From a virus, in IMG/VR virus record IMGVR_UViG_3300027969_004220, positions 1 through 64,000 of that record: 64,000 nt of DNA. One strand, written 5' to 3'. Below are positions 51,194 through 58,609 of the stretch, one piece after another. The notes below the pieces were generated by a model. It did no database searches, was not told where the DNA came from, and saw only the letters and a list, made by a program, of their open reading frames with translations. Each line of letters begins with the position of its first letter. The stretch's first letter is position 1. The position numbers were made by a program, and so were the translations under genes.

Positions 51194-52786
51194 ATGAGTT
51201 TACAAAGACAAATTACTCGAAAATTAGAAAGAGCCATTGCTGATAAAGATTGGACTTCTTTACAAGGTATTCAAAAATACCTAACAAAAATTATTACAAA
51301 ACCAGACAATTTAATTCTTTGCTCTGATGCTTACAAATACTCACACCATAAATTCTATGGTGATGAAATGACCAAAATGGTTTCTTATATGGAATCTCGA
51401 GGTGGTAAATTCTCAGAAACTTTGTTCTATGGTTTACAAATCATTATCAAACAATACTTAGAAGGTATCGCTATTACCAAAGAAGAAGTTGATGAAGCAG
51501 ATGATTACTTAGCATCTAAACTAGGAGTATTCGGTAGAGACGATGTATTCGACCGTTCTAAATTTGATTACATTGTTGATAAATATGATGGTAAATTACC
51601 TATCAGTATTAAAGCAGTTCCAGAGGGAACTGTTGTAAATACAAAGAATGTACTTTTCATCATTGAAAGTTTAGACGAGAAATGTGCTTGGATAACAAAC
51701 TTCTTAGAAAGTATCTTACTTCAAGTTTGGTATCCAATTACTGTTGCCACTCTTTCAAGAGAAGTTAGAAAAATTGTAACCAATTCATTTTTAGATTCTA
51801 CTTCTTATGATGATAAAACAATCAATTTCTTAGTTGATTTTGTTTTAAATGACTTTGGTTTCAGAGGTGTATCTTCTGTACAATCAGCGAAAATTGGTGG
51901 GTCTGCACATCTTGTCAACTTCTTAGGTTCTGACACTGTAATCGCTTCTAAATTGATTAGAGACGTATATAATACTGAACGAATCTACGGATTATCAATT
52001 CCTGCAACCGAACACTCTATTATGACACTTAAAGGCGAAGAAGGAGAGTTAGAACTAATGATGCGAGTTTTAAAAACATTCCCAACTGGATTAGTTGCTT
52101 GTGTATCAGATTCATACAATATCTTTAGAGCTTGTTCTGAATATTGGGGAACTGAGTTAAGAGATTTAGTTCTTTCAAGACCAACAACACCTGGTAATCA
52201 ATTAGTTATTAGACCTGACTCTGGTCACGTTTTAAGAACTTTAAAAGAAATCTTTGATATTCTATTTGATAAGTTTGGTTATACTGTAAATGAAAAAGGT
52301 TATAAAGTTCTTCCACCACAAATTAGAGTAATTCAAGGTGATGGTGTGAATTTAGAATCAATTGGTGAAATCTATATGATGTTAAAATCAGAAGGTATCT
52401 CTCCAGAGAACTTAGCATTGGGTATGGGTGGTAAATTATTACAAGCTGATATAAATCGTGATACAAATAACTTCGCAACCAAAGCATGTTTCGCAATTGT
52501 TGATGGTCAAGAAAGAAATGTAGTTAAATCTCCTACAGAAATGGATGCAGATGGTAACATTACAAAATCTTTCAAAAAATCTAAACAAGGTCGTTTGAAA
52601 CTTGTTAAAAATGATGATGGTACTTACAGAACTGTTACATCAATGGATGCAGACTTTGATACTGTTAAAGATGAGTTAGTTGAAGTATTTAGAATGGGTA
52701 ACATCACAAAAGAGTGGAACTTTGATGAAATTAGACAAAGAGCTGCTGTTTTAGTAGAACAAGAATTAGAAGAATTGATAGCATAA
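51194..52786 (+). CDS. nadV: Nicotinamide phosphoribosyltransferase
   Basis: 530 residues. Converts nicotinamide and PRPP to NMN. Family marks are NLILCSDAYKYSHHKFYGDE, YMESRGGKFSETLFYGLQII, VWYPITVATLSREV, DFGFRGVSS, GSDTVIAS, SIPATEHSIM and RPDSGH for phosphoribosyl binding, and GMGGKLLQ. The length is slightly above the usual 480-490, with a short helical N-terminal extension. It forms one operon with nadM; together they regenerate NAD+, which also fuels the phage NAD-dependent ligase. Confidence 0.95.
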   Translation: MSLQRQITRKLERAIADKDWTSLQGIQKYLTKIITKPDNLILCSDAYKYSHHKFYGDEMTKMVSYMESRGGKFSETLFYGLQIIIKQYLEGIAITKEEVDEADDYLASKLGVFGRDDVFDRSKFDYIVDKYDGKLPISIKAVPEGTVVNTKNVLFIIESLDEKCAWITNFLESILLQVWYPITVATLSREVRKIVTNSFLDSTSYDDKTINFLVDFVLNDFGFRGVSSVQSAKIGGSAHLVNFLGSDTVIASKLIRDVYNTERIYGLSIPATEHSIMTLKGEEGELELMMRVLKTFPTGLVACVSDSYNIFRACSEYWGTELRDLVLSRPTTPGNQLVIRPDSGHVLRTLKEIFDILFDKFGYTVNEKGYKVLPPQIRVIQGDGVNLESIGEIYMMLKSEGISPENLALGMGGKLLQADINRDTNNFATKACFAIVDGQERNVVKSPTEMDADGNITKSFKKSKQGRLKLVKNDDGTYRTVTSMDADFDTVKDELVEVFRMGNITKEWNFDEIRQRAAVLVEQELEELIA

Positions 52787-53112
52787 TGATTAGAGTTAGT
52801 CTATCAGAACATAGTATTCAACAAGGGTACAAAAGATTACAGATCAATTCTGATGAATTATCTATAATATGTCACAATGCTATTTCAGATGGCATACCTA
52901 AAGAAAAAGTTCGTACATTACTAAGGAATAAAATTAAAAGAGTTACAAATAATACTCTAATAAATGGATGTCAGAACCCATTTATTAGAGTTTATGATAA
53001 AAAAATATTTATATTTAACCATTCTTCTAGTACTAAATATAAAGATTATAAACTAATAACATTCTTTAAAATTGATATGTCGGATAATTTATATTATTCA
53101 ATGATAAAATAA
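52786..53112 (+). CDS. Hypothetical protein, 108 residues
   Basis: Overlaps the nadV stop by one base. It starts MIRVSLSEHSIQQGYKRLQI; a SEHsxQRxxxR-type start followed by strands is reminiscent of small phage and toxin-like proteins but does not allow a call. Basic, alpha/beta. Eleven bases separate it from the methyltransferase-like gene. Confidence 0.58.
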   Translation: MIRVSLSEHSIQQGYKRLQINSDELSIICHNAISDGIPKEKVRTLLRNKIKRVTNNTLINGCQNPFIRVYDKKIFIFNHSSSTKYKDYKLITFFKIDMSDNLYYSMIK

Positions 53113-53123
53113 ATAAAAATAAT

Positions 53124-53753
53124 ATGGAAGAAAGAAAAACACTTGGATTGTCACCACTTATAATAGTTGAACCAGATCCTACTCTTATAGAATACTACAG
53201 AATTGCAAAACATTTTGAAGTAAGTGATATGCTTGTAAGTAAAACAGAAGATGGTGAGTGGTTATACATTCAAAGTAATTTAGATCAAAATATATTCTTG
53301 TTGAAGAAGTTGGATGATATGGGATTACTTACAGATTCTGGAAAGATATGTGATTGTGGTATTGGATTAGGAACTGCGATTTTTGATATTTATCTTCAAT
53401 CAAAAAAAATTGAAAAGAATTATTCTTTTGTAGGGATAGAGAAACAATCTAAATATGTAAATTATCTTAATGAAAATCTTTTAGATTATTGGAATAATGA
53501 TTTACAAATAGTAGAAGGTGATTTAATGGATCAAAAATATGATGATTATAATATCATATATTGTTACACACCTTTTAGAGATATAGAAAAACTTAAAACT
53601 TTCTATTTAAAAGTAATAGAAGAAATGCAACCAGGTTCTATTCTTATTGAGAATAAAAATTATGGATTGGGAGAAAGAGATATTCTTACTTCTTTATCAG
53701 ATAAATTATCTGAAATAGAGTTAGATGGAATAACAGTATTTAAGAAATTATGA
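53124..53753 (+). CDS. SAM-dependent methyltransferase-like protein
   Basis: 209 residues. The glycine-rich motif CDCGIGLGTAIFDIYL (about 71-86), followed by YSFVGIEKQSKYVNYLNENL with an acidic residue at the end of strand 2 and by EGDLMD and IIYCYTPF, fits a class I Rossmann methyltransferase. There is no NPPY/PPY motif, so DNA is less likely; protein, RNA or small-molecule targets are possible. It overlaps the next gene by 4 bases. Confidence 0.72.
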   Translation: MEERKTLGLSPLIIVEPDPTLIEYYRIAKHFEVSDMLVSKTEDGEWLYIQSNLDQNIFLLKKLDDMGLLTDSGKICDCGIGLGTAIFDIYLQSKKIEKNYSFVGIEKQSKYVNYLNENLLDYWNNDLQIVEGDLMDQKYDDYNIIYCYTPFRDIEKLKTFYLKVIEEMQPGSILIENKNYGLGERDILTSLSDKLSEIELDGITVFKKL

Positions 53754-54082
53754 GTAAATGTAAAGTAGTACATTTTAGAAAAGCACCTTATGATATAATG
53801 ATAGATAGGACAACCAAATGGGGTTGTCCTTTCTCTCATATAAGAGATAGAAAAACAAAAGCTAAGTTCCTTGTAAACTCAAGGAAAGAAGCTATTGAAG
53901 CTTATAAAGAATGGATTACAAATGGAGAAGGTAAACATTTATTGAATGATCTACACGAGTTAAAAGGTAAAACATTAGGCTGTTGGTGTAAAGATGTTGA
54001 TGGTAAAGGAAAATCTTGTCACGGTGACGTACTAGTTGAATTAGTAAATGATATGTTTAGAACAGATGGGTTTACTATTTAG
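53750..54082 (+). CDS. DUF4326 domain protein
   Basis: 110 residues. The pattern HFRKAPYDIMIDRTTKWGCP, F-L-V-N-S-R-E-A, LKGKTLGCWCKD and CHGDVLVELVN is that of DUF4326 proteins, common in phages, with conserved Cys and His that may bind metal. Function unknown. The start overlaps the methyltransferase-like gene; the 3' end overlaps a convergent gene by 8 bases. Confidence 0.85.
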   Translation: MSKCKVVHFRKAPYDIMIDRTTKWGCPFSHIRDRKTKAKFLVNSRKEAIEAYKEWITNGEGKHLLNDLHELKGKTLGCWCKDVDGKGKSCHGDVLVELVNDMFRTDGFTI

Positions 54083-54551
54083 GTAAACCAACAACAAAAC
54101 TAATTGATCTCAATTTTTTACCTTCAAGAAGAGCACCATCAAGTAATTCTTTAGTTTTAAATCTACTATTAGTTCCAGTGGCAAATTCTAAACCGAAACA
54201 GTATTTAATAGTAGATCTAGGATCTATCTTCAAAAGGTTATAATTATCTATTAGATATTTTACAAATGGTATAAATCTATCTGATACTTCCTCCCATAAA
54301 AATATTCCAAAGATAGGATTTATATCAGTTTTATAAAAACTTACTCTAAAATAATTTGTTTGATAACCTAATTCCGGATAATCTTTATTACCAACAGATG
54401 GCCATGAATCACTGGCATTATGTTCTCGTATCTCTATTTCAAAACCTTCATCTAAAAGGTAAGCTAAATACATTTCACAGAAGTCTTGTAATTCCTCTTT
54501 TTGTAGTTTAAGTTCTTCTCGACTTTCGTTAAATCTTTTTAAATGTTTCAT
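54075..54551 (-). CDS. Tandem paralogue 4 (MKHLKRFNES family)
   Basis: 158 residues, one of four adjacent leftward genes of the same family. Common features are the N-terminus M(K/R)HLKRFNES, an acidic linker, LQDFCEMYLAYLLDEGFEIE, a central 'F/P-P-F-V/L-K-Y/F-L-x-D-N-Y' helix, and a beta-rich end. The function is unknown. Gene multiplication with a conserved N-terminal tag suggests small proteins packaged in the virion (inferred by analogy with T4 internal proteins). Confidence 0.62.
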   Translation of the reverse strand: MKHLKRFNESREELKLQKEELQDFCEMYLAYLLDEGFEIEIREHNASDSWPSVGNKDYPELGYQTNYFRVSFYKTDINPIFGIFLWEEVSDRFIPFVKYLIDNYNLLKIDPRSTIKYCFGLEFATGTNSRFKTKELLDGALLEGKKLRSISFVVGLPK

Positions 54552-54554
54552 AAT

Positions 54555-54992
54555 TTATTTAATAGTAACCATAAAGTATACCTCTCTTAATTGTTTTGTA
54601 TCCAAAGCATTATGTCTTTCTTCAAGAAGTCCTTTAGTTTGATACATTATACTATGCCATCTATAATCTACAAATTTTATATCTGTCTTTCTGTGGTAAG
54701 GTACAGTTGAACTTGGATCTACTTTTTCTAAGTTATAATTATCTTTTAGAAATTTAAGAAATGGTAAAAAGTGATTTATTATATCTTGCCATAAAAAAAT
54801 AGATTTATCTTGTTTTACTAAAGAAACTTGAAAAGGTGTTACACCCGCCGCTAGTTCAGCTCCTCCATAAATCTTCAACTCAAATCCTTCATCTAAAAGA
54901 TAAGCTAAATATGTTTCACAGAAATCACGTAACTCTTCTCTCTGTAAAGTAAGTTCTTCTTGACTTTCATTAAATCTTTTTAAATATCTCAT
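54555..54992 (-). CDS. Tandem paralogue 3 (MRYLKRFNES family)
   Basis: 145 residues, closely related to the neighbour on its left (both have the SQEEL/SREEL-type linker and a CETYLAYLLDEGFELKI-like core). The start overlaps the stop of paralogue 2 by 4 bases, so the four genes form one transcript. Function unknown. Confidence 0.62.
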   Translation of the reverse strand: MRYLKRFNESQEELTLQREELRDFCETYLAYLLDEGFELKIYGGAELAAGVTPFQVSLVKQDKSIFLWQDIINHFLPFLKFLKDNYNLEKVDPSSTVPYHRKTDIKFVDYRWHSIMYQTKGLLEERHNALDTKQLREVYFMVTIK

Positions 54993-55483
54993 AAACTATC
55001 ATCGTTTATTTTAAATGTTATTCTAGAAAGATCCCAATATATATTAACATTATCTAAAGTACTAATATACTCAGATTTTAAATCCATACCATTTGATGAA
55101 GTGAAATTTATATAATTAGTAGCTAATTTATAACTCTTTTGTATTCTTAATATAAATGGTATATAATGATCTTTTATATCATCCCACTTAAAATAAGAAG
55201 TATGAACACCGTTTTGATTTGTAGTTAAACTTTTTCTAAGAATAATATAGTAACCTCCACTACGTGGTTGTATATCAATAAAAAATCCTTCATCTATTAG
55301 ATAAGCTAGATTCATTTCACAATAATCTTTTAACATTGCGGTATCATACTCAGCTTTTACCATTTTATATTGTTTATCATCAACAGGTATCATATCTAAA
55401 TTCTCTTCTGTCCAAGCCAATACTTCTGGGTCAAAATCTAAGGATTCATTAAACTTTTTTAAATGTCTCATACCATTACTCAT
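54989..55483 (-). CDS. Tandem paralogue 2 (MRHLKKFNES family)
   Basis: 164 residues from the outermost ATG. Starting instead at the internal Met four codons later gives MRHLKKFNES, aligned with the other family members, which I think is the true start (55474). It carries about 40 extra residues between the N-terminal tag and the shared core (DYCEMNLAYLIDEGFFIDIQ). Function unknown. Confidence 0.6.
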   Translation of the reverse strand: MSNGMRHLKKFNESLDFDPEVLAWTEENLDMIPVDDKQYKMVKAEYDTAMLKDYCEMNLAYLIDEGFFIDIQPRSGGYYIILRKSLTTNQNGVHTSYFKWDDIKDHYIPFILRIQKSYKLATNYINFTSSNGMDLKSEYISTLDNVNIYWDLSRITFKINDDSL

Positions 55484-55937
55484 CTTTTATATAAACATTT
55501 ATTTGCCATATATTATAAAGTTCAAGATTATCTAAGTCTTTAATATTCACAATTTTATAATACGGTAAATAACCCTTCTCTTTCTTGTGAGGTACTTGAT
55601 AAATAATCTCTACAGATTGATAATCAAAAAAATTATTAGTTTCTTTAGAATAACCTATTATTTTAGATTTATTATTTAAGTGTGTTAAAAATGGTATATA
55701 ATGATCCTCTATATCCTTCCAATCAAAACCTGGTGAACCCCAGGCCCCCTTGTGTATAGAGTCAGTCACTAGGCTTATTTTATAAACCCAGTAATCTTCA
55801 CCATCTTTTATTCCACACACACTATCTACTTTAAGACTGAATTGTGGATCATCAAGCAGATAAGCTAAATTTACTTCACAAAACTCTTTTAACTGGTCTT
55901 CACCTAAACTTTCATTAAATCTTTTTAAATGTCTCAT
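55476..55937 (-). CDS. Tandem paralogue 1 (MRHLKRFNES family)
   Basis: 153 residues; first gene of the four-gene leftward operon. Core KEFCEVNLAYLLDDPQFSLK, then W-K-D-I-E-D-H-Y-I-P-F. A TTTTTATATATAG motif lies about 10 bases upstream. It overlaps paralogue 2 by 8 bases. Function unknown. Confidence 0.62.
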   Translation of the reverse strand: MRHLKRFNESLGEDQLKEFCEVNLAYLLDDPQFSLKVDSVCGIKDGEDYWVYKISLVTDSIHKGAWGSPGFDWKDIEDHYIPFLTHLNNKSKIIGYSKETNNFFDYQSVEIIYQVPHKKEKGYLPYYKIVNIKDLDNLELYNIWQINVYIKDE

Positions 55938-55939
55938 AA

Positions 55940-55953
55940 TCTATATATAAAAA
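55940..55953 (-). promoter_or_regulatory. Phage-type promoter motif of the paralogue operon
   Basis: Minus strand TTTTTATATATAG just upstream of the ATG at 55937. Confidence 0.42.
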
Positions 55954-55993
55954 CATTTGACTAATAAAATCATATAATAAGAAAAAACTTTTT

Positions 55994-56647
55994 ATGGAAT
56001 TATTCATGTTTGATATAGAAACGGCCGGACAATATAAAGACTTTACAGAATTTGAAAAAAATGATGAACGTGGTTCAAACCTTTTTAAAGGCAAATACCA
56101 AAAAATGGGTTGGGAAGAAAAATACGGAAACATATACGAAGCTTATTTAGATAATGCAGGTATTGTACCAACTTATGGTAGAATAGTTTGTATCTCATTT
56201 GGTTACTTAGATAACGGTCAAGAAAGAATCTCAAGTTTCTACGGAGACGATGAAAAAGAAATTGTAGAGAAATTTAATAACCTACTTAAAAAGATTGAGA
56301 AGAAAGATTTTAATTTATCTGGATTTAGAATAGCTTATTTTGATATTCCTTGGGTAGCTCATAAGTTAGCTAAGTATGGTATTAAACCAGCTGATATAAT
56401 TACCACTTATAATAAGAAACCTTGGGAAATGAGAATCACTGATATGTCTGATGATTGGAAGTCAAAATTTGCTTGGGCATTCTCATTTGATGAGATGTGT
56501 TATGAGTTGGGAATTGAATCTCCAAAGGATAATATGAATGGTGGAGACGTACATGATGCTTACTGGGAAGGTAGAGTTGAAGAGGTAAAAATCTACTGTG
56601 AGAAAGACGTAAAAGCCTCAATTAAAGTATCTCAGGTTATTTATTAA
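55994..56647 (+). CDS. DnaQ/RNase H-fold 3'-5' exonuclease
   Basis: 217 residues with the DEDD exonuclease pattern: FDIETAG at 6-12 (Asp7, Glu9), then GFRIAYFDIPWVAHKLAKYG with the second Asp, and YCEKDVKASIKVSQV near the end with the last Asp. This is closest to the predicted PolB-like 3'-5' exonuclease family, which may degrade or proofread DNA, or trim RNA (a tRNA 3'-end role is conceivable). Divergent from the paralogue operon. Confidence 0.82.
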   Translation: MELFMFDIETAGQYKDFTEFEKNDERGSNLFKGKYQKMGWEEKYGNIYEAYLDNAGIVPTYGRIVCISFGYLDNGQERISSFYGDDEKEIVEKFNNLLKKIEKKDFNLSGFRIAYFDIPWVAHKLAKYGIKPADIITTYNKKPWEMRITDMSDDWKSKFAWAFSFDEMCYELGIESPKDNMNGGDVHDAYWEGRVEEVKIYCEKDVKASIKVSQVIY

Positions 56648-56682
56648 AAAACTTCAAAAATAAGGTTTTTTGATATATTTTT

Positions 56683-57030
56683 ATGATATATAGTTTTATG
56701 GAAAACCTCACTATCACGTACATAAAGACACATGGACAAACTTTGGAAATGTGGTCCGCAATAGATACAAAAAACAACCTTTCGGTAGGTCATATTTGTA
56801 TGAATGTAGAGAAAGACAACAGGATAAAATTCCTAGATGCTTGGGTTCATGATGATTATCGCAGAAGAGGAATTTATAGACTTCTATGGGAAACCAGATG
56901 GAAATATGTAAATGAAGAATATAAAGGTTATACTATATATGCTTGGTGTAAAGAAACATCATTACCATTACTTTTAGAGAAGGAATTCACTCCAGGTGAA
57001 ATAGTTACCTATGTTGAGAAAAAAATTTAA
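56683..57030 (+). CDS. GNAT-family acetyltransferase-like protein
   Basis: 115 residues from the first ATG, or 110 from the ATG at 56698 (MENLTITYIK), which seems more likely because the first lies within an AT-rich promoter-like stretch. The acetyl-CoA motif is FLDAWVHDDYRRRGIYRLLW, with the Q/RxxGxG/I-type loop. Substrate unknown. Confidence 0.75.
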   Translation: MIYSFMENLTITYIKTHGQTLEMWSAIDTKNNLSVGHICMNVEKDNRIKFLDAWVHDDYRRRGIYRLLWETRWKYVNEEYKGYTIYAWCKETSLPLLLEKEFTPGEIVTYVEKKI

Positions 57031-57059
57031 ACTTTTTATAAAATAAAAATATAAGTTGC

Positions 57060-57245
57060 ATGATGAGACCCTTAAAATCAGTAGCTAAGTACTACTCAAA
57101 AGGATTTTTTTTAGCATACGGTTTATTAGCAGTAATAAATCTACCAGAGTTTAACTTCTCTACATTAGCGGAACAGTCACTTATTTTTGGTATAGGTATG
57201 GCACTTCTAATTCATGCATTTGAAGACTTCTATAAAACAAAATAA
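57060..57245 (+). CDS. Small membrane protein, 61 residues
   Basis: Two hydrophobic segments (about 16-30, FFLAYGLLAVINLP; about 40-53, SLIFGIGMALLIHAF) separated by a short loop indicate an inner-membrane hairpin. It starts MMRPLKSVAKYYSK. Three bases separate it from the next gene. Function unknown. Confidence 0.6.
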   Translation: MMRPLKSVAKYYSKGFFLAYGLLAVINLPEFNFSTLAEQSLIFGIGMALLIHAFEDFYKTK

Positions 57246-57248
57246 ATT

Positions 57249-57428
57249 ATGGCAAATAAAGACAGAAACTTTATAATTAGAATCTCTGAAAAACTATTAG
57301 AAGATTTTCAAGAGTTCTGTGATGATAATTCAATGAATGCTTCTAAAAGAATTAGAAAGTATATTGAGAATGATGTAGAAGCTTGGAAGAAAAGAAAATT
57401 ACAACAACAACAAAATAATCAAAAATAA
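57249..57428 (+). CDS. Ribbon-helix-helix-like protein, 59 residues
   Basis: MANKDRNFIIRISEKLLEDF, then FCDDNSMNASKRIRKYIEND and a Gln-rich tail, matches the strand-helix-helix pattern of Arc/CopG-type DNA-binding proteins: RNFIIRIS as the ribbon strand, then two helices with SASKRIR-like contact. Probably a small transcription regulator. It lies directly upstream of tRNA modules 4 and 5 and could act on their promoters (speculative). Confidence 0.65.
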   Translation: MANKDRNFIIRISEKLLEDFQEFCDDNSMNASKRIRKYIENDVEAWKKRKLQQQQNNQK

Positions 57429-57452
57429 ATTAGGTACTACAAAATTTATTCG

Positions 57453-57460
57453 TATCTTTG
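57453..57460 (+). promoter_or_regulatory. Host-type promoter -7 box
   Basis: TATCTTTG 21 bases before a 14-codon ORF (57482-57526). Confidence 0.5.
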
Positions 57461-57481
57461 TCATCTAATAAAAATAAAGAT

Positions 57482-57526
57482 ATGTTTATACTAGTCGGGT
57501 ACCTTATTTGGGGCAATAAAGAATAA
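57482..57526 (+). CDS. 14-codon ORF (MFILVGYLIWGNKE), possible leader remnant
   Basis: A tiny ORF directly behind a TATCTTTG box. It has the size of a leader peptide and a TTATT/AATAA hairpin at its end, but no strong terminator follows before the promoter of module 4. Translation is unproven. Confidence 0.3.
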   Translation: MFILVGYLIWGNKE

Positions 57527-57537
57527 AAACAAAAAAA

Positions 57538-57569
57538 TTAGGTAGATAAGTAAACTTTTATTACTTTTG
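57538..57569 (+). promoter_or_regulatory. Host-type promoter of tRNA module 4
   Basis: TTAGGTAGA and TTACTTTTG (57561-57569), nearly identical to module 1 over more than 50 bases. Confidence 0.6.
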
Positions 57570-57609
57570 TACTATAAAAATAACAAATAAACAAAAAGAG
57601 AGAATAAAC

Positions 57610-57621
57610 TTTTAATATATA
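57610..57621 (+). promoter_or_regulatory. Phage-type promoter motif of tRNA module 4
   Basis: TTTTAATATATA 5 bases before the leader 4 ATG. Confidence 0.45.
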
Positions 57622-57626
57622 CAATA

Positions 57627-57731
57627 ATGAAAACAACTAATCTAAATATTAACTTAACGCTGAATGTCTTATGTCTAAGACAAAGACCGGGTTTTGCCTT
57701 ATTTAGAGCAACTGATTTTGATGGTGTGTAA
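57627..57731 (+). CDS. Leader peptide 4 (Leu/Arg)
   Basis: A 34-codon ORF. Residues 5-20 read NLNINLTLNVLCLRQR, with five Leu and two Arg. The tRNAs behind the terminator are five Leu and two Arg. Leu codons are CTA, TTA, CTG, TTA and CTA; Arg codons are AGA, read by the tRNA-Arg(UCU) genes. CGGGTTTTG (57688-57696), immediately after the last Arg sensor codon, is the perfect 9-base complement of CAAAACCCG (57759-57767) in the terminator. This is the clearest antiterminator of the five. Confidence 0.9.
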   Translation: MKTTNLNINLTLNVLCLRQRPGFALFRATDFDGV

Positions 57732-57759
57732 TCATTAAATTCAAACTAAATATACAAAC

Positions 57760-57792
57760 AAAACCCGAAATTTAAAAGTTTCGGGTTTTTTT
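57760..57792 (+). terminator. Attenuator terminator of tRNA module 4
   Basis: AAAACCCGAAA and TTTCGGGTTTT form a perfect 11-bp stem with an 8-base loop and a T-run. Confidence 0.9.
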
Positions 57793-57811
57793 GTGGAAAA
57801 AAATAAATAAT

Positions 57812-57885
57812 GGCCCCGTAGCTCAGCTGGATAGAGCAACTCACTTCTAATGAGTAGGTCACAGGTTCGAATCCTGTCGGGGTCA
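57812..57885 (+). tRNA. tRNA-Arg(UCU)
   Basis: Acceptor GGCCCCG/CGGGGTC, anticodon stem ACTCA/TGAGT with loop CTTCTAA, T-loop TTCGAAT, A73. Confidence 0.9.
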
Positions 57886-57900
57886 CAAAAATAATCACCT

Positions 57901-57970
57901 GTCGGGGTGGTGGAATGGTAGACACGCAGCACTTAAAATGCTGTGCTCCAGAAGAGTCCCTTTCCCGATA
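57901..57970 (+). tRNA. tRNA-Leu(UAA), T-arm deleted
   Basis: Acceptor GTCGGGG/TCCCGAT, D-arm GTGGAATGGTAGACAC and anticodon arm CAGCA-CTTAAAA-TGCTG are intact, but the TTCGA T-loop is missing and the gene is only 70 bases. Probably a deletion derivative. Confidence 0.6.
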
Positions 57971-57978
57971 CAAAAAAT

Positions 57979-58065
57979 GCGTCTGTGGTGAAATTGGTAG
58001 TACACGCTGGGTTTAAGCCCCAGTGGTCAGGAATGATCGTGAGGGTTCGACTCCCTCCAGACGTA
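57979..58065 (+). tRNA. tRNA-Leu(UAA)
   Basis: Acceptor GCGTCTG/CAGACGT, anticodon stem CTGGG/CCCAG with loop TTTAAGC, class II variable arm, T-loop TTCGACT, A73. Confidence 0.87.
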
Positions 58066-58074
58066 CAAAAATAT

Positions 58075-58155
58075 GCCTCAGTAGTCCCAGTTGTCTTCTA
58101 AACAACTACGGGTAATTGGAAACTGAAAATGTAGGTTCGAATCCTATCTGGGGTA
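58075..58155 (+). tRNA. tRNA-Arg(UCU)-like, no D-arm
   Basis: Acceptor GCCTCAG/CTGGGGT, anticodon arm GTTGT-CTTCTAA-ACAAC and T-arm GTAGG TTCGAAT CCTAT are present. Only 8 bases separate acceptor and anticodon stem, so no D-arm can form. An unusual 24-base stretch follows the anticodon stem; CCC/GGG flanks could lengthen it. Confidence 0.55.
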
Positions 58156-58166
58156 CTAATACACAA

Positions 58167-58249
58167 GCCGAGGTGGTGGAATGGTAGACACGCTGGTCTA
58201 AGAAGCCAGTGTCCGAAAGGACGTGCGGGTTCGAGTCCCGCTCTCGGTA
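58167..58249 (+). tRNA. tRNA-Leu(AAG)
   Basis: Acceptor GCCGAGG/TCTCGGT, anticodon stem CTGGT/GCCAG with loop CTAAGAA, class II variable arm, A73. An A34 Leu tRNA would read CTT/CTC. Confidence 0.85.
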
Positions 58250-58251
58250 CA

Positions 58252-58518
58252 ATGAAAGAAATAAATTATATACAGTACACATCATATACATTATTATCAA
58301 GTGGTGGTGTATTTAAGGTAAATTCAGCAATGCCTTTACCGAATTTAGATAAACACTTGAATGAGAGTATAAACTTAATTATGTTTGTAGTTCATAATAT
58401 AAAGTGTAATGATAAAGAAGTAATGTTTTATAATAGAGATCTATTTAGATTGACATATGGATCAAAAGAATGTTCTGAAATGATTATGAAAATGAAACAT
58501 TCACATATATTAGAATAA
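58252..58518 (+). CDS. Hypothetical protein inside tRNA array 4, 88 residues
   Basis: Starts 3 bases after tRNA-Leu(AAG) and ends 1 base before tRNA-Leu(CAA). It begins [20 protein letters not shown] and has no nuclease motif, unlike the ORFs in the other arrays. It has no phage-type motif of its own, so it would be made only when the array is transcribed. It could be a degenerate mobile ORF or a gene controlled by the attenuator. Confidence 0.55.
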   Translation: MKEINYIQYTSYTLLSSGGVFKVNSAMPLPNLDKHLNESINLIMFVVHNIKCNDKEVMFYNRDLFRLTYGSKECSEMIMKMKHSHILE

Positions 58519-58519
58519 T

Positions 58520-58601
58520 GTCGGAGTGATGAAATGGTAGACGTGCTTGGCTCAAGACCGAGTGTCCAAAAGACGTGTGGGTTCGAATCCCACCTTCGAT
58601 A
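58520..58601 (+). tRNA. tRNA-Leu(CAA)
   Basis: Acceptor GTCGGAG/CTTCGAT, anticodon stem CTTGG/CCGAG with loop CTCAAGA, class II variable arm, A73. Confidence 0.87.
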
Positions 58602-58609
58602 CAAAATAT

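Noticed and set aside
56648-56690. Intrinsic terminator after the exonuclease gene
   Set aside because: The stem is weak and interrupted; a T-run alone is not sufficient in DNA this AT-rich.
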